Part shown: piece after piece, positions 37,099-49,067 of the stretch | Numbering within the stretch: the stretch's first letter is position 1 | How the letters are laid out: the number at the start of each line of letters is the position of its first letter | Source of the DNA: Pantoea agglomerans | GTDB lineage: Bacteria; Pseudomonadota; Gammaproteobacteria; Enterobacterales; Enterobacteriaceae | Length of the DNA stretch: 64,000 nt | Assembly: GCF_021397715.1 (NCBI RefSeq) | Contig: NZ_CP090207.1 | Span: forward strand, 4,030,001 to 4,094,000 | Reading direction: 5' to 3' | Program-made: the position numbers and the translations under genes | The notes under the pieces: model-generated | What the model saw: only the letters and a program-made list of their open reading frames with translations | Databases searched by the model: none | What the model was told of the DNA's origin: nothing

Positions 37099-38228
37099 CA
37101 GGAAAAGAAGCTCAGCAGCGAGCTGATAACCGTGCTCTGGTTATTATCCGACAGGTTGTAAAACAGCGGCAGGCGCAGCAGACGCTCACTTTCCACCGTG
37201 GTGAAACGATCGACGCCAGCAAACTGCGAAAAGCGCTGACCGGCGGGTGAACTGTGCAGCGGAATGTAGTGGAACACCGTCAGTATCTCGGCTTCTTTCA
37301 TCCAGTTGATCAGCGCCTGACGATCGTCCTGATCGCGCAGTTTGATGTAGAACATATGCGCATTGTGCTCGCAGCTGGCAGGGATCACCGGCAGATCGAT
37401 GCGCCCCTGCTCCGCCAGCGGCTGAAGCGCATCGTAGTAACGCTGCCAGAGACGCAGCCGTTGCTGATTAATACGTTCGGCCGCTTCCAGCTGCGCCCAG
37501 AGATAGGCCGCCTGCAGATCGGCCATCAGGTAGCTCGACCCCATATCGCGCCAGGTATATTTATCCACCTGACCGCGAAAGAACTGGCTACGGTTAGTGC
37601 CTTTTTCCCGGATGATCTCGGCGCGTTCGACCAGGCTGGCATCATTGATCAGTGTCGCGCCACCTTCGCCGCCGGCGGTGTAGTTTTTGGTTTCATGGAA
37701 GCTGAAGCAGCCAATATGGCCGATGGTGCCCAGCGCACGGCCTTTGTAGCGTGACATCACGCCCTGCGCCGCATCTTCTATCACAAACAGATTATGCTTC
37801 GCCGCCAGCGCCATAATGGTGTCCATTTCACAGGCCACGCCTGCGTAGTGCACCGGCACGATGGCGCGGGTTTTTTCAGTGATGGCCGCTTCGATCAGCG
37901 TTTCATCAATGTTCATGGTGTCTGGACGCACATCGACAAACACAATGCGCGCACCGCGCAGCACAAAGGCGTTGGCAGTAGAGACAAAGGTGTAGCTCGG
38001 CATGATCACTTCATCGCCAGGCTGCAGATCGATCAACAGCGCCGCCATCTCCAGCGACGCGGTACAGGAAGGCGTCAGCAGCACTTTTTTGCTGCCAAAG
38101 CGCTGCTCCATCCACTGCTGGCAGCGACGGGTAAAACCGCCGTCTCCGCACAGCTTGCCGCTGTTCATTGCCGACTGCATGTACTCAATTTCGGTGCCCA
38201 CAACCGGGGGTGCGTTAAATGGAATCAT
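37098..38228 (-). CDS. wecE: TDP-4-keto-6-deoxy-glucose transaminase WecE (RffA)
   Basis: PLP enzyme making TDP-4-amino-4,6-dideoxy-galactose for ECA. 376 residues, the E. coli length. PLP-lysine motif HETKNYTAGGEGG near residue 180 and IEDAAQGV before it. The ATG at 38228 gives [13 protein letters not shown]; the frame is open 33 codons further up, but that stretch overlaps wecD and has no similarity. It overlaps wecD by 14 bases. Confidence 0.97.
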   Translation of the reverse strand: MIPFNAPPVVGTEIEYMQSAMNSGKLCGDGGFTRRCQQWMEQRFGSKKVLLTPSCTASLEMAALLIDLQPGDEVIMPSYTFVSTANAFVLRGARIVFVDVRPDTMNIDETLIEAAITEKTRAIVPVHYAGVACEMDTIMALAAKHNLFVIEDAAQGVMSRYKGRALGTIGHIGCFSFHETKNYTAGGEGGATLINDASLVERAEIIREKGTNRSQFFRGQVDKYTWRDMGSSYLMADLQAAYLWAQLEAAERINQQRLRLWQRYYDALQPLAEQGRIDLPVIPASCEHNAHMFYIKLRDQDDRQALINWMKEAEILTVFHYIPLHSSPAGQRFSQFAGVDRFTTVESERLLRLPLFYNLSDNNQSTVISSLLSFFS

Positions 38229-38899
38229 GACCTTTCCTGTAGAACCAGTAGGCGGTGCTGTCGATGCGGGCACCGCTGCGTAAATAGAGGCGCATCGCCG
38301 TAAGATTGCTGAGCTGAGTGGCGACATGGAGCTGCGCCAGCTGCCGCGCCCGCGCCCAGTCTGCTGCCGCCAGCATCAGCCGCTGACCCAGCCCCTGGCC
38401 CTGCGCGTCAGGCAGCACCGCCAGCAAGCCGATGCGGGCATCACCGTCCACTTCACGCAACGAGACGAAACCCTGCAGTTGGCCTGTGGCATCCGCAGCT
38501 ACCAGGCATTGGTGATCAAAGGTGCCACGCACCGCATTTTCAATCCACTGGGCGTAGAAACGCCCGCTGGCGTCGGGCGCATACCAGGGCGCGCGGAAAC
38601 GGCTCTGACTGAACAGCTGCGAGGCCGCCTCGCGCAGTGACGGAATCTGCGCCTCGCGCGCAATGCGAATGCCGCTCTGTCGTTCGGTCTGTTTAATCGC
38701 CAGCGTCAGGTCCGCTTCGCCTTCCACCAGCTGGAACCGGTGCTGCTGCAGCGTATCAATCAGTGCGGTCTGGCTGGCAGGTACTTTAATCTGCAGCAGC
38801 GCGCAGGGATGCTGCAACGCTGCGTCCAGCGCAGTATCACCGTTAGGATCCAGCCGCACGGTGTCGATACCGAAGAACTGGCTCTCCCAGCTAAGGGGA

Positions 38900-38922
<23 letters not shown>
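38215..38922 (-). CDS. wecD: TDP-Fuc4N acetyltransferase WecD (RffC)
   Basis: GNAT acetyltransferase that makes TDP-Fuc4NAc, the third ECA sugar donor. 235 residues (E. coli 224). The acetyl-CoA loop is visible in [17 protein letters not shown] near residue 170, followed by [13 protein letters not shown]. It overlaps rffH by 23 bases and wecE by 14, so all three are coupled. The N-terminal half varies in the family. Confidence 0.93.
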
Positions 38923-39781
<859 letters not shown>

Positions 39782-39799
39782 CGCTGCTCCTTTCGCTGT

Positions 39800-40870
39800 T
39801 TATTGCGATAAGCCGAGGCGCTCGCCACGGTAGCGGCCATCGAGAATGGCTTGCCACCAGTCGGGATTCGCCAGATACCAGGCGACTGTTTTACGCATGC
39901 CGCTTTCAAACGTTTCCTGCGGCGTCCAGCCTAATTCGCGCGCGATCTTACTGGCGTCAATTGCGTAACGCTGGTCATGGCCGGGCCGATCGGTAACGTA
40001 GGTAATCAGGTCGCGATAATGGGCCAGCCGCTGCGGTTTTAGATCTGCCGCCAGCTCTTCCAGCAGGCTGCATACGGTTTCCACCACTTCAATATTACGC
40101 CGCTCATTATGGCCACCAATATTATAAGTCTCACCGGGCTTGCCCTGGCTGACCACCTGATACAGTGCGCGGGCATGGTCTTCTACATAGAGCCAGTCAC
40201 GTATCTGTTGTCCGTTGCCGTACACCGGCAACGCTTTACCCGCCAGCGCGTTAATGATGGTGAGCGGGATCAGTTTTTCCGGGAAATGACATGGACCATA
40301 ATTGTTTGAACAGTTGGTCACCAGCGTCGGCAAACCGTAGGTTCGGCGCCAGGCACGGACTAAATGATCACTGCTGGCTTTACTGGCAGAGTAGGGGCTG
40401 CTGGGAGCGTAAGGCGTGGTTTCGGTGAAGTAATCCTCGCTGCCATGCAGATCGCCAAACACTTCGTCAGTTGAGATATGGTGGAAAATAAACGCCGCTT
40501 TGCGTGTAGCATCCAGCGCTTGCCAGTAAAAGCGTGCAGCTTCCAGCAGCTGGTAAGTTCCAACGATGTTGGTTTCGATAAAGGCAATCGGCCCATCAAT
40601 AGAGCGATCAACGTGACTTTCCGCAGCCAGGTGCATCACACAATCGGGCTGATAGCGGTCAAAGATCTGATCGAGCGCCGGGCGATCGCAAATGTCAGCC
40701 TGCTCAAAGTTAAAACGTGGCGAATCGGCGACGCTGCTTAGCGAAGCCAGGTTGCCAGCATAGCTGAGTTTATCGACCACCACGACCTGATGATCAGTTT
40801 CGGCAATCAGAAAGCGCACCAGTGCCGAGCCGATAAAACCGGCACCGCCAGTAACCAGAAAACGTTTCAT
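39800..40870 (-). CDS. rffG: TDP-glucose 4,6-dehydratase RffG
   Basis: Makes TDP-4-keto-6-deoxyglucose. 356 residues, short-chain dehydrogenase fold with [12 protein letters not shown] at residues 8-19, the catalytic region STDEVFGDL, and [13 protein letters not shown] holding the Tyr-x-x-x-Lys pair. It resembles RmlB; location in the ECA operon supports RffG. Start overlaps the wecC stop by four bases. Confidence 0.96.
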   Translation of the reverse strand: MKRFLVTGGAGFIGSALVRFLIAETDHQVVVVDKLSYAGNLASLSSVADSPRFNFEQADICDRPALDQIFDRYQPDCVMHLAAESHVDRSIDGPIAFIETNIVGTYQLLEAARFYWQALDATRKAAFIFHHISTDEVFGDLHGSEDYFTETTPYAPSSPYSASKASSDHLVRAWRRTYGLPTLVTNCSNNYGPCHFPEKLIPLTIINALAGKALPVYGNGQQIRDWLYVEDHARALYQVVSQGKPGETYNIGGHNERRNIEVVETVCSLLEELAADLKPQRLAHYRDLITYVTDRPGHDQRYAIDASKIARELGWTPQETFESGMRKTVAWYLANPDWWQAILDGRYRGERLGLSQ

Positions 40871-42126
40871 CGCCAGACGCCTTTGGTATCAACCACCCAC
40901 TGCTGACGGACTGCGGCGGCATCCACTGCGCGGAAAGCGCGGTGATCAACCAGCATCACCAGAATGTCCGCCTGTGCCAGCGCCTGCTCGCTGGAGACCA
41001 GCGTGGCTTTGTCATTCAGCACCTCCGGAATCTGATCGATGTGCGGTTCAACCACCCAGCTGGTGCCGCTATGCCAGTCAGCAATCAGTCGCGCAACGCC
41101 CATTGCCGGACTTTCGCGCAGGTCATCAATGTCAGGCTTAAAGGCCAGACCGAAACAGGCAATGGTCAGATCGCTGGCACGCTTGCCGGTTTGCGTCAGG
41201 CTGTCCGCCACCGCCGTTTTGACCTGATCCAGTACCCATTGCGGCTTGGCGTCATTCACTTCGCGCGCGGTCCGAATCAGACGGGCCAGTTCAGGATTCT
41301 GCGCCACGATAAACCAGGGATCGACGGCGATGCAGTGCCCGCCCACGCCCGGGCCAGGCTGCAGAATGTTAACGCGCGGATGACGATTGGCCAGCGCAAT
41401 CAGTTCCCAGACGTTAATCCCCTGAGCGGCGCAAATCAGCGACAGCTCATTTGCAAAGGCGATATTAACGTCACGGAAGCTGTTTTCGGTCAGCTTACAC
41501 ATCTCAGCGGTGCGGGCGTTGGTTTCCACGCATTCGCCTTTCAAAAATAGCCGATAGAGTTCACTGGCGCGTGCCGAACAGGCTGGTGTCATGCCGCCAA
41601 TCACCCGATCGTTATTGATCAGCTCTACCATCACCTTGCCCGGCAGCACCCGCTCAGGACAGTAAGCGATAAAAATATCGGGCGTCTCACTCTGCTGCGG
41701 GAAACGCAGATCGGGACGCGCAGCCGCCAGCCACGCGGCCATCTGCTCGGTGGTGCCGACCGGCGAGGTAGATTCAAGAATCACTAAATCGCCCGGTTTC
41801 AGGACCGGCGCGATCGACTCTGCTGCGGCTTTCACAAAGCGCAGATCGGGCTGATAGCCCGCCTGGAACGGCGTTGGCACCGCAATCAGAAACGCGTCAG
41901 CGGCTTCCGGCTGGGTGGTCGCCCGCAAATCGCCGCGCGTCACGGCAGCGTGCACCACCTGGTCTAAATCGGGTTCCACGATATGAATCGCGCCACGATT
42001 AATGGTGTCAACCGCACGGGCATTGATATCAACGCCCACCACTTTTTTTCCCTTTGAGGCAAAAACGGCTGCCGTTGGCAGCCCAATGTATCCCAGTCCA
42101 ATCACGGAAATGGTTTCAAAACTCAT
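40867..42126 (-). CDS. wecC: UDP-ManNAc dehydrogenase WecC
   Basis: NAD-dependent oxidation of UDP-N-acetylmannosamine to UDP-ManNAcA. 419 residues (E. coli 420). Rossmann motif [16 protein letters not shown] is at the N terminus; the catalytic cysteine is in [14 protein letters not shown] near residue 265. Start overlaps wecB by four bases. With WecB it supplies the donor used by WecG. Confidence 0.97.
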   Translation of the reverse strand: MSFETISVIGLGYIGLPTAAVFASKGKKVVGVDINARAVDTINRGAIHIVEPDLDQVVHAAVTRGDLRATTQPEAADAFLIAVPTPFQAGYQPDLRFVKAAAESIAPVLKPGDLVILESTSPVGTTEQMAAWLAAARPDLRFPQQSETPDIFIAYCPERVLPGKVMVELINNDRVIGGMTPACSARASELYRLFLKGECVETNARTAEMCKLTENSFRDVNIAFANELSLICAAQGINVWELIALANRHPRVNILQPGPGVGGHCIAVDPWFIVAQNPELARLIRTAREVNDAKPQWVLDQVKTAVADSLTQTGKRASDLTIACFGLAFKPDIDDLRESPAMGVARLIADWHSGTSWVVEPHIDQIPEVLNDKATLVSSEQALAQADILVMLVDHRAFRAVDAAAVRQQWVVDTKGVWR

Positions 42127-43253
42127 AAGTCGGCTCGGTTATCTTTTAAGGCTTGTAAAATACGGCCACAGGCTTTGCCATCGCCATACGGATTATGGGC
42201 ATGGCTCATCGCCTGCCAGGCGTTATCGTCAGTCAGCAGGGTGCTGACCTCAGCCACGATTCTGGCAATATCCGTCCCCACCAGTTTTACCGTACCGGCA
42301 TCGACCGCTTCGGGCCGCTCGGTGGTATCACGCATCACCAGTACCGGCTTGCCCAGCGATGGGGCTTCCTCCTGAATCCCTCCCGAATCGGTGAGAATCA
42401 GCCAGGCGCGGTTCATCAGCCAGACAAAAGGCAAATACTCCTGGGGCTCGATCAGAATGATATTTTCAATGCCGCTAAGTATACGGTTAACCGGCTCGCT
42501 AACGTTGGGGTTCAGGTGCACCGGATAGACGATTTGCGCTTCCGGATGCTGACGCGCAATCTGCGCCAGCGCGCTACAGATGCGCTCAAATCCGTCGCCA
42601 AAACTTTCACGCCGATGGCCGGTGACCAGCACCAGCTTCTTGCTGTCGTCGAGGAACGGATAGCGGGCCGCCAGCTGAGCATTCAGATTGGTGTCATCCA
42701 GCACCCGATCGCGCACCCATAACAGCGCATCAATCACCGTGTTGCCGGTCACCACGATGCGCGCATCCGGCAGATTTTCCTGCAGCAGATTCTGGCGCGA
42801 TCGCAACGTCGGTGTGAAATGGAGACGGGCAAGATGGCCGGTGAGTTTGCGGTTTCCCTCTTCCGGCCACGGCGAGGCGAGATCGCCGGTGCGCAGTCCG
42901 GCTTCAACATGACCCACAGGGATTTGCTGATAAAACGCCGCCAGGCTGGCCGCTAAGGTGGTGGTTGTGTCGCCGTGAACCAGCACAATGTCCGGTTTGA
43001 AGTCGAGCAACACGTTCTTCATGCCCTCTAAAATGCGGCAGGTGATCTCGGTCAGCCCCTGCTCTGGTCGCATAATATTGAGGTCGTAGTCCGGCTGCAG
43101 CTGAAACAGGCGCAGCACCTGATCGAGCATCTCGCGATGCTGTGCCGTGACGCACAGCCGCGATTCAAAAGCCGGATCCTGCGCCAGCGCCTGAACCAGC
43201 GGTGCCATTTTAATTGCTTCAGGACGGGTACCAAATACTGTCAGAACTTTCAC
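42123..43253 (-). CDS. wecB: UDP-GlcNAc 2-epimerase WecB
   Basis: Interconverts UDP-GlcNAc and UDP-ManNAc. 376 residues, the E. coli length. Begins [39 protein letters not shown], and [21 protein letters not shown] are family blocks. The start is a GTG at 43251-43253, with GAGAG before it. wzzE ends ten bases upstream. Confidence 0.97.
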   Translation of the reverse strand: MKVLTVFGTRPEAIKMAPLVQALAQDPAFESRLCVTAQHREMLDQVLRLFQLQPDYDLNIMRPEQGLTEITCRILEGMKNVLLDFKPDIVLVHGDTTTTLAASLAAFYQQIPVGHVEAGLRTGDLASPWPEEGNRKLTGHLARLHFTPTLRSRQNLLQENLPDARIVVTGNTVIDALLWVRDRVLDDTNLNAQLAARYPFLDDSKKLVLVTGHRRESFGDGFERICSALAQIARQHPEAQIVYPVHLNPNVSEPVNRILSGIENIILIEPQEYLPFVWLMNRAWLILTDSGGIQEEAPSLGKPVLVMRDTTERPEAVDAGTVKLVGTDIARIVAEVSTLLTDDNAWQAMSHAHNPYGDGKACGRILQALKDNRADL

Positions 43254-43263
43254 ACTGTTTCTC

Positions 43264-44313
43264 TCAATGACGCTGGTCTGAGATCAGACGCGGACGACGT
43301 GTCAGCGCCACACCAGCACCCACCAATGCCCCTACGGCACCCCACATAATCATCATGAACAGGCGGCGCGGACTATCACGCGACACCGGCTCTTCCGGGG
43401 TACGCAGGTAACGGTAAGTCTGGAACTTGCTGTTCAGTGTCGGGCCGGCTACCAGCGTGGTCAGCATGGCTCTGTTCTGATCATAGCTTATATCGAAGTT
43501 GGGTCCGGTGGCGCGCAGGGTATCAAGCTGCCCCTGTAACACCGGCTTGCCCAGCAGAAACAGATCGCTGTCCGCCAGGTTTTCCCCGGCTTCGCGCGCC
43601 TGCTTTTCATTAATCCCCTGCTGGCTGGCGATCTTCAGCGCCTGCTCCAGGCGATGTTGCTGACGCTGAAACACCGCGTTAGCCACATCTTCCTGCCGTT
43701 TGACCTGCGCCTGAAGCTGCGCCGTCCGTGCCTGCCAGGCACCTTTAAACTCTTCATTCAGATGGCGTGCCGCCCGCTCGCTGGCGTAAGCAATGTACTG
43801 GCGCAGCAGGTTATTGGCATCGCTGGCGGTTTCCGCTTTAAGGCGGACATTGTCCGGCAGGTTATGTGCTGCATCGGCTGGCGTGAACACAATATTGCTG
43901 ATCATATCGTCGAGCAGCGCGGCATCGTTGTGCGCGTTACCGGTTTTACGGCTTTTATAATAATCGGTTTGCTGCCAGAACTCGCGGCGCGTATCCCACG
44001 AGGCGAGTTGCATGGTGAACTCCTGATAGACCTCATCCATCACCGTGGGCGAGGGAGCAGAGAGCGTCAGCGCGTTATTGCGCACATCCAGGTTGGCAAG
44101 AAACTGCTGCTGCGCATAGTAAGAGCCCAGCATGTTGACGGTCGGGCGATCGGTAACCGCGGTGGTGCTCCAGACCTGCCTCATCAGCAGGGTCGCCAGC
44201 CAGGCGACCAGAGCAAACAGCAGCGCCAGCCCGACAATCCAGCGCTTGCCTTGCCATAAACGGCAACACAGGCCGCGAATATCCAGTTCGTTGTCCACAA
44301 TCTCAGCAGGCAT
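43264..44313 (-). CDS. wzzE: ECA chain-length regulator WzzE
   Basis: Polysaccharide co-polymerase that sets ECA chain length. 349 residues with an N-terminal helix (about residues 27-46), a large periplasmic coiled-coil domain, and a C-terminal helix near residues 318-338 preceded by the proline-rich [11 protein letters not shown] motif. [11 protein letters not shown]-type sequence (here [11 protein letters not shown]) and [12 protein letters not shown] match E. coli. wecA ends 24 bases upstream. Confidence 0.95.
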   Translation of the reverse strand: MPAEIVDNELDIRGLCCRLWQGKRWIVGLALLFALVAWLATLLMRQVWSTTAVTDRPTVNMLGSYYAQQQFLANLDVRNNALTLSAPSPTVMDEVYQEFTMQLASWDTRREFWQQTDYYKSRKTGNAHNDAALLDDMISNIVFTPADAAHNLPDNVRLKAETASDANNLLRQYIAYASERAARHLNEEFKGAWQARTAQLQAQVKRQEDVANAVFQRQQHRLEQALKIASQQGINEKQAREAGENLADSDLFLLGKPVLQGQLDTLRATGPNFDISYDQNRAMLTTLVAGPTLNSKFQTYRYLRTPEEPVSRDSPRRLFMMIMWGAVGALVGAGVALTRRPRLISDQRH

Positions 44314-44337
44314 GGCAGCGTTATCCTTTATCAGCGC

Positions 44338-45441
44338 TTAGCGGGGTAAATTGTTTTTGGCGTTACGGTAATGGCTCAGACGGCGTTTAAGACGCCGGAC
44401 ACGTCGCGCCACGCGCCAGGCATGCTTCAGGCAGTAGCCGTAAACCATGAAGGCCACCAGGAACAGCAGCAGCATGACCCATTCCGGGATGAACGCCAGG
44501 TATTCACCCAATACACCGATACCGGCAAGAATCGCGGCAGCAACGGTGATCAGCACAAAGGCCTGACGTGAGCTAAAACCAGCGCGCATGATCAGATGGT
44601 GGATATGCTGGCGGTCAGCAGAAAACGGGCTCATGCCTTTACGCAGACGGCGGTACATAATCGCTACCATGTCCATTAAAGGAATGGCGATCAGCCAGAG
44701 TGCGGTGACGGGAGTGATGGGATGGCTCAGACCCTGCGTCGTTTCCAGCAGAATCCAGATGATAGTGAAGCCGATCATTGTGCTGCCGGCATCGCCCATA
44801 AACACTTTAAAGCGGCGGCCGAGGAAGCCGAGGTTAAGCAGGATGTAAGGTAACGTGGCGGCGATCATCGCAAAACACCACATGGCGAGGCTGGTCTGGC
44901 CATCAAAGTAGAGGATGATGCCCATCGCCGCGAAGGTGACCGAAGAGAGTCCGCCGAGCAGGCCGTCAATGCCATCAACCATATTAAAGGCGTTAATCGC
45001 CGCCCAGACGGCAAACAGCGTCAGCACATAGCCAAACGGGCCGACAATCAGTTCAAAGGGGCCGACGATAAACCCAAGGCTCAGCAGATAAAGTTTGGCG
45101 CCGGTCATCATCACCACCGCGACGATCGCCTGCACCACGGCACGGATTTTCACGCTGATATCGAAACGATCGTCCAGTGCGCCAACCAGCACCAGCACCC
45201 CGGCGCACCCCAGATAGAGCAGCGCATGGGGCAGATAATAATTGGTTATCGCGAAGGTGAAGCAGATACCTGCAAACACAGAAATGCCGCCCACCAACGG
45301 AATCGCGCCATGATGGCGTTTACGTGAGTTAGGCTTATCAACCAGACCAATTTTTTTAGCTGCTTTTCGGGCAAAAAAGAGGAAAGCCAGGGAAAAGAGA
45401 AAAATTAAACCAAGCTCAGTACTCATAGTGAGTAAATTCAC
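44338..45441 (-). CDS. wecA: Undecaprenyl-phosphate GlcNAc-1-phosphate transferase WecA
   Basis: Starts ECA (and O-antigen in many strains) by placing GlcNAc-1-phosphate on the lipid carrier. 367 residues, the E. coli length, about eleven helices. Key motifs: GALDDRFDIS, NAFNMVDGIDGLLGG, the metal-binding VFMGDAGSTMIGF, and DRQHIHHLIMRAGF. The start is a GTG at 45439-45441 preceded by GAGAG. First gene of the ECA operon; its promoter should lie between 45442 and the rho terminators. Confidence 0.97.
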   Translation of the reverse strand: MNLLTMSTELGLIFLFSLAFLFFARKAAKKIGLVDKPNSRKRHHGAIPLVGGISVFAGICFTFAITNYYLPHALLYLGCAGVLVLVGALDDRFDISVKIRAVVQAIVAVVMMTGAKLYLLSLGFIVGPFELIVGPFGYVLTLFAVWAAINAFNMVDGIDGLLGGLSSVTFAAMGIILYFDGQTSLAMWCFAMIAATLPYILLNLGFLGRRFKVFMGDAGSTMIGFTIIWILLETTQGLSHPITPVTALWLIAIPLMDMVAIMYRRLRKGMSPFSADRQHIHHLIMRAGFSSRQAFVLITVAAAILAGIGVLGEYLAFIPEWVMLLLFLVAFMVYGYCLKHAWRVARRVRRLKRRLSHYRNAKNNLPR

Positions 45442-45614
45442 GTTAAACGCTCTCAGCTAACATCACGGGCAACAATACGCGAAACAATGCGCTTATCGCT
45501 GCGTCGGATTCCGAATTCTGCATAAAGAGATGCACGAACGGTCATTTATTCGCCACCACTACCACAGTCATTATTAATGCTCCTGCCAGTGTTCAATCCT
45601 ATAGCTCAGAAATG

Positions 45615-45640
45615 AAAAACGCCACGTTGAGACGTGGCGT
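45615..45640 (-). terminator. Second terminator after rho
   Basis: ACGCCACGT and ACGTGGCGT pair perfectly across TGAG (45619-45640); on the minus strand five T follow. Together with the first terminator it insulates the wec operon from rho. Confidence 0.85.
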
Positions 45641-45667
45641 AAGGTCGATTTTCTGCGCATTTAGGCT

Positions 45668-45695
45668 AAAAAAGCCGAATCTGTGGTTCGGCTTT
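45668..45695 (-). terminator. First terminator after rho
   Basis: AAAGCCGAA (45671-45679) and TTCGGCTTT (45687-45695) form a 9-bp stem with a seven-base loop, followed on the minus strand by a T-run, 12 bases beyond the rho stop. Confidence 0.85.
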
Positions 45696-45706
45696 GCAGT
45701 ATCGGA

Positions 45707-46966
45707 TTAGGAACGCTTCATCATGTCGAAGAATTCGTCGTTGGTTTTGGTCATCGCCAGCTTGTTGATGAGGAACTCCATCGCGTCGATCTCGCCCATT
45801 GGGTGAATGATTTTGCGCAGGATCCACATCTTCTGCAGCTCTTCCTGAGAAGTGAGCAGCTCTTCTTTACGCGTACCGGAACGGTTGTAATCGATCGCCG
45901 GGAAGACGCGTTTTTCAGCAATTTTACGTGAGAGATGCAGTTCCATGTTACCGGTACCTTTAAACTCTTCGTAAATCACCTCATCCATCTTCGAACCGGT
46001 ATCAACCAGCGCGGTCGCGATGATGGTCAGGCTGCCGCCCTCTTCCACGTTACGTGCTGCGCCGAAGAAACGCTTAGGACGGTGCAGGGCGTTGGCATCG
46101 ACACCACCGGTCAGGACTTTACCTGAAGCCGGGACCACGGTGTTATAAGCACGCGCCAGACGGGTGATGGAGTCGAGCAGGATGATCACATCTTTCTTGT
46201 GCTCAACCAGACGCTTGGCCTTTTCGATCACCATTTCAGCAACCTGAACGTGGCGCGAAGCAGGCTCATCGAAGGTCGAGGCGATAACTTCGCCTTTCAC
46301 CAGACGCTGCATCTCGGTCACTTCTTCCGGACGTTCGTCGATCAGCAACACCATCAGGGTGCAATCCGGGTAGTTATACGCCAGGCTCTGCGCGATATTC
46401 TGCAGCAGCATGGTTTTACCGGCTTTTGGCGGTGCCACGATCAGACCACGCTGACCACGACCAATCGGTGACGCCAGATCCAGCACACGTGCCGTCAGAT
46501 CTTCCGTTGAGCCATTACCCCGCTCCATACGCAGACGTTTATTTGCGTGCAGCGGCGTGAGGTTTTCGAACAGAATCTTATTACGCGCATTTTCCGGCTT
46601 GTCGTAGTTAACTTCGTTAACTTTCAACAGCGCAAAATAACGTTCACCCTCTTTAGGCGGACGAATTTTGCCAGAGATGGTATCACCTGTGCGGAGGTTA
46701 AAACGGCGAATCTGGCTGGGGGAAACGTAGATATCATCAGGACCGGCGAGGTAGGAGCTGTCTCCGGAACGGAGGAATCCAAATCCGTCCTGTAATATCT
46801 CCAGCACGCCATCACCAAAGATGTCTTCGCCGCTTTTCGCGTGCTGCTTCAGGATGGAGAAGATAATGTCCTGCTTGCGCATACGAGCCTGGTTTTCCAG
46901 CCCCATATTTTCGCCGAGAGTAATCAGCTCAGCAACCGGCGTATTCTTTAATTCGGTAAGATTCAT
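45707..46966 (-). CDS. rho: Transcription termination factor Rho
   Basis: Hexameric RNA-dependent ATPase that ends transcription. 419 residues, the E. coli length, nearly identical throughout. N-terminal RNA-binding domain with GFGFLRS; Walker [12 protein letters not shown] near residue 180; Walker B region [14 protein letters not shown]-loop [20 protein letters not shown] near 285-305. It has its own promoter and a leader of about 190 bases, consistent with autoregulation by Rho-dependent termination known in E. coli. Confidence 0.99.
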   Translation of the reverse strand: MNLTELKNTPVAELITLGENMGLENQARMRKQDIIFSILKQHAKSGEDIFGDGVLEILQDGFGFLRSGDSSYLAGPDDIYVSPSQIRRFNLRTGDTISGKIRPPKEGERYFALLKVNEVNYDKPENARNKILFENLTPLHANKRLRMERGNGSTEDLTARVLDLASPIGRGQRGLIVAPPKAGKTMLLQNIAQSLAYNYPDCTLMVLLIDERPEEVTEMQRLVKGEVIASTFDEPASRHVQVAEMVIEKAKRLVEHKKDVIILLDSITRLARAYNTVVPASGKVLTGGVDANALHRPKRFFGAARNVEEGGSLTIIATALVDTGSKMDEVIYEEFKGTGNMELHLSRKIAEKRVFPAIDYNRSGTRKEELLTSQEELQKMWILRKIIHPMGEIDAMEFLINKLAMTKTNDEFFDMMKRS

Positions 46967-47317
46967 AGTGATGGGTTCTTAAACTCGGGGTAATACTCGA
47001 AATGTTTGTCGTGAATGGTATGGCAATTAATCCATGCCGTTAATGGCTCTTTTCGACTCTTCTCGACGATCATCGTCTGGGATGGCGACCTGGAAGCGAG
47101 GAGACGGTCGATTGCGATGCCAGAGTTGGAGCTAACCGTCAGATTGCTAAACCGTTCTATCTTTATAAGGTACAGTGCGACAGGGTTTAACAAGGGAAAA
47201 CTTTAGATGCTAACTACAAGGTAAGTTCGTAATGCAGTGTTGGTAACTTAGCACGCCTGAAAGCGAACGTCCAGCAGCAGGAGATAAATTCACCACTGCC
47301 AGACGTTCAGCCCTGAA
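46967..47317. other. rho leader and trxA 3' region
   Basis: A 351-base gap. From the trxA side it holds a hairpin (47265-47308: GAACGTCCAGCAG with CTGCCAGACGTTC) that could end trxA, the rho promoter, then the rho leader. A frame of 76 codons runs through the leader to the rho start but shows no similarity to E. coli rhoL and I do not call it a gene. Confidence 0.55.
47162..47190 (-). promoter_or_regulatory. rho promoter
   Basis: TTAAAC (47185-47190) and TATAAA (47162-47167) are 17 bases apart on the minus strand, giving a start near 47155. Confidence 0.6.
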
Positions 47318-47650
47318 TTACGCCAGGTTGGCGTTCAGGAACTCTTTCAGCTGGCCTTTAGACAGCGCGCCCACTTTGGTCGCGGCGACTTCGCCATTTT
47401 TAAACAGCAGCAGCGTCGGGATACCACGAATGCCGTATTTCGGTGCCGTGCCTGGGTTATCATCAATATTCAGCTTAGCGATGGTCAGTTTGCCATCATA
47501 CTCTTCTGCAACTTCATCAAGGATTGGTGCGATCATTTTGCAAGGACCACACCATTCAGCCCAGAAATCTACCAGTGTAACGCCGTCGGCTTTCAGCACG
47601 TCGGTGTCGAAACTGTCATCAGTCAGATGAACGATTTTATCGCTGCTCAT
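47318..47650 (-). CDS. trxA: Thioredoxin 1 TrxA
   Basis: General disulfide reductant of the cytoplasm. 110 residues, one more than E. coli because it begins MSSDKIVHL. Active site WCGPCK with Cys34 and Cys37; the cis-proline is in [15 protein letters not shown] lies six bases before the ATG. Divergent from rhlB as in E. coli. Confidence 0.98.
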   Translation of the reverse strand: MSSDKIVHLTDDSFDTDVLKADGVTLVDFWAEWCGPCKMIAPILDEVAEEYDGKLTIAKLNIDDNPGTAPKYGIRGIPTLLLFKNGEVAATKVGALSKGQLKEFLNANLA

Positions 47651-47767
47651 GTTTTACTCCACAAGATTATGCCTGGCGAATTGGCGTAATATAAACCAAT
47701 GTAGGTTGACTTTATTTCATCGGATACGCTTTCGTAAAGCGATAGTAAGCTGATATTCTACCACACT

Positions 47768-49060
47768 ATGAGCAAAACACACTTAACTGAACAGAAGTTT
47801 TCCGACTTCGCCCTGCACCCAAAAGTCGTTGAAGCCCTTGATAGTAAAGGCTTTCAATACTGCACGCCGATTCAGGCGTTAGCCCTGCCCTTTACGCTTT
47901 CCGGGCGTGATGTTGCAGGCCAGGCGCAAACCGGTACCGGCAAAACGATGGCGTTTCTGACGTCAACGTTTCATCATCTTCTCTCTCATCCTGCGCCTGA
48001 AGGTCGTCAGGTTAACCAGCCACGGGCATTAATTCTCGCGCCAACGCGTGAACTTGCCGTGCAGATTCATGCCGATGCAGAACCGTTAACCGCCTCAACC
48101 GGCCTGAAACTGGGCCTCGCCTACGGCGGTGATGGCTACGATAAACAGCTGAAAGTGCTGGAGCAAGGCGTCGATATTCTGGTCGGGACCACTGGCCGTC
48201 TGATTGATTACGCGAAGCAAAACCACGTTAACCTCGGTGCCATTCAGGTGATGGTGCTGGACGAAGCCGACCGCATGTTCGATCTCGGCTTTATTAAAGA
48301 CATTCGCTGGCTGTTCCGCCGGATGCCGGCAGCGACCCAGCGTCTCAGCATGCTCTTCTCCGCCACGCTCTCTTATCGGGTGCGTGAACTGGCGTTTGAG
48401 CACATGAACAGTGCTGAATATGTTGAAGTGGAACCGGAACAGAAAACCGGCCACCGCATTCAGGAAGAGCTTTTCTATCCGTCTAACGAAGAAAAAATGC
48501 GCCTGCTGCAAACCCTGCTGGAAGAAGAGTGGCCGGATCGCGCCATTGTGTTCGCCAACACCAAGCACCGTTGCGAAGATATCTGGGGCCATCTGGCTGC
48601 CGATGGTCATCGTGTCGGCCTGCTGACCGGCGATGTCGCTCAGAAGAAGCGCCTGCGCATTCTTGACGACTTCACCAAAGGGGATGTGGATATTCTGGTT
48701 GCGACTGACGTTGCCGCCCGGGGCCTGCATATTCCTGCCGTGACGCACGTGTTTAACTACGATCTGCCGGATGATTGCGAAGATTACGTACACCGTATCG
48801 GTCGTACCGGTCGTGCGGGCGCCAGCGGACACTCCATCAGCCTGGCCTGTGAAGAGTACGCGCTGAACCTGCCGGCGATTGAAGAGTATATCGGTCACAG
48901 CATCCCGGTCAGCAAGTACAACAGCGATGCATTACTGACTGACCTGCCGCCGCCTAAGCGTCTGGCACGCAGCCGTACCGGCAACGGTCCGCGTCGCGGA
49001 GGCAACAACGCTAATCGTCGCGGTGCGCCACGCAACAACAACCGTAAACGTTCGGGTTAA
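47768..49060 (+). CDS. rhlB: DEAD-box RNA helicase RhlB
   Basis: RNA helicase of the degradosome, recruited by RNase E. 430 residues (E. coli 421). Order: Q motif around [14 protein letters not shown], Walker [13 protein letters not shown] in [13 protein letters not shown], then [10 protein letters not shown]. The tail is rich in Arg, Asn and Gly, as usual. gppA begins seven bases after its stop on the same strand. Confidence 0.97.
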   Translation: MSKTHLTEQKFSDFALHPKVVEALDSKGFQYCTPIQALALPFTLSGRDVAGQAQTGTGKTMAFLTSTFHHLLSHPAPEGRQVNQPRALILAPTRELAVQIHADAEPLTASTGLKLGLAYGGDGYDKQLKVLEQGVDILVGTTGRLIDYAKQNHVNLGAIQVMVLDEADRMFDLGFIKDIRWLFRRMPAATQRLSMLFSATLSYRVRELAFEHMNSAEYVEVEPEQKTGHRIQEELFYPSNEEKMRLLQTLLEEEWPDRAIVFANTKHRCEDIWGHLAADGHRVGLLTGDVAQKKRLRILDDFTKGDVDILVATDVAARGLHIPAVTHVFNYDLPDDCEDYVHRIGRTGRAGASGHSISLACEEYALNLPAIEEYIGHSIPVSKYNSDALLTDLPPPKRLARSRTGNGPRRGGNNANRRGAPRNNNRKRSG

Positions 49061-49067
49061 GCTCACC

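Noticed and set aside
46963-47193. A 76-codon frame in the rho leader as a RhoL homologue
   Set aside because: Its translation does not resemble E. coli RhoL, and it overlaps the predicted promoter end.
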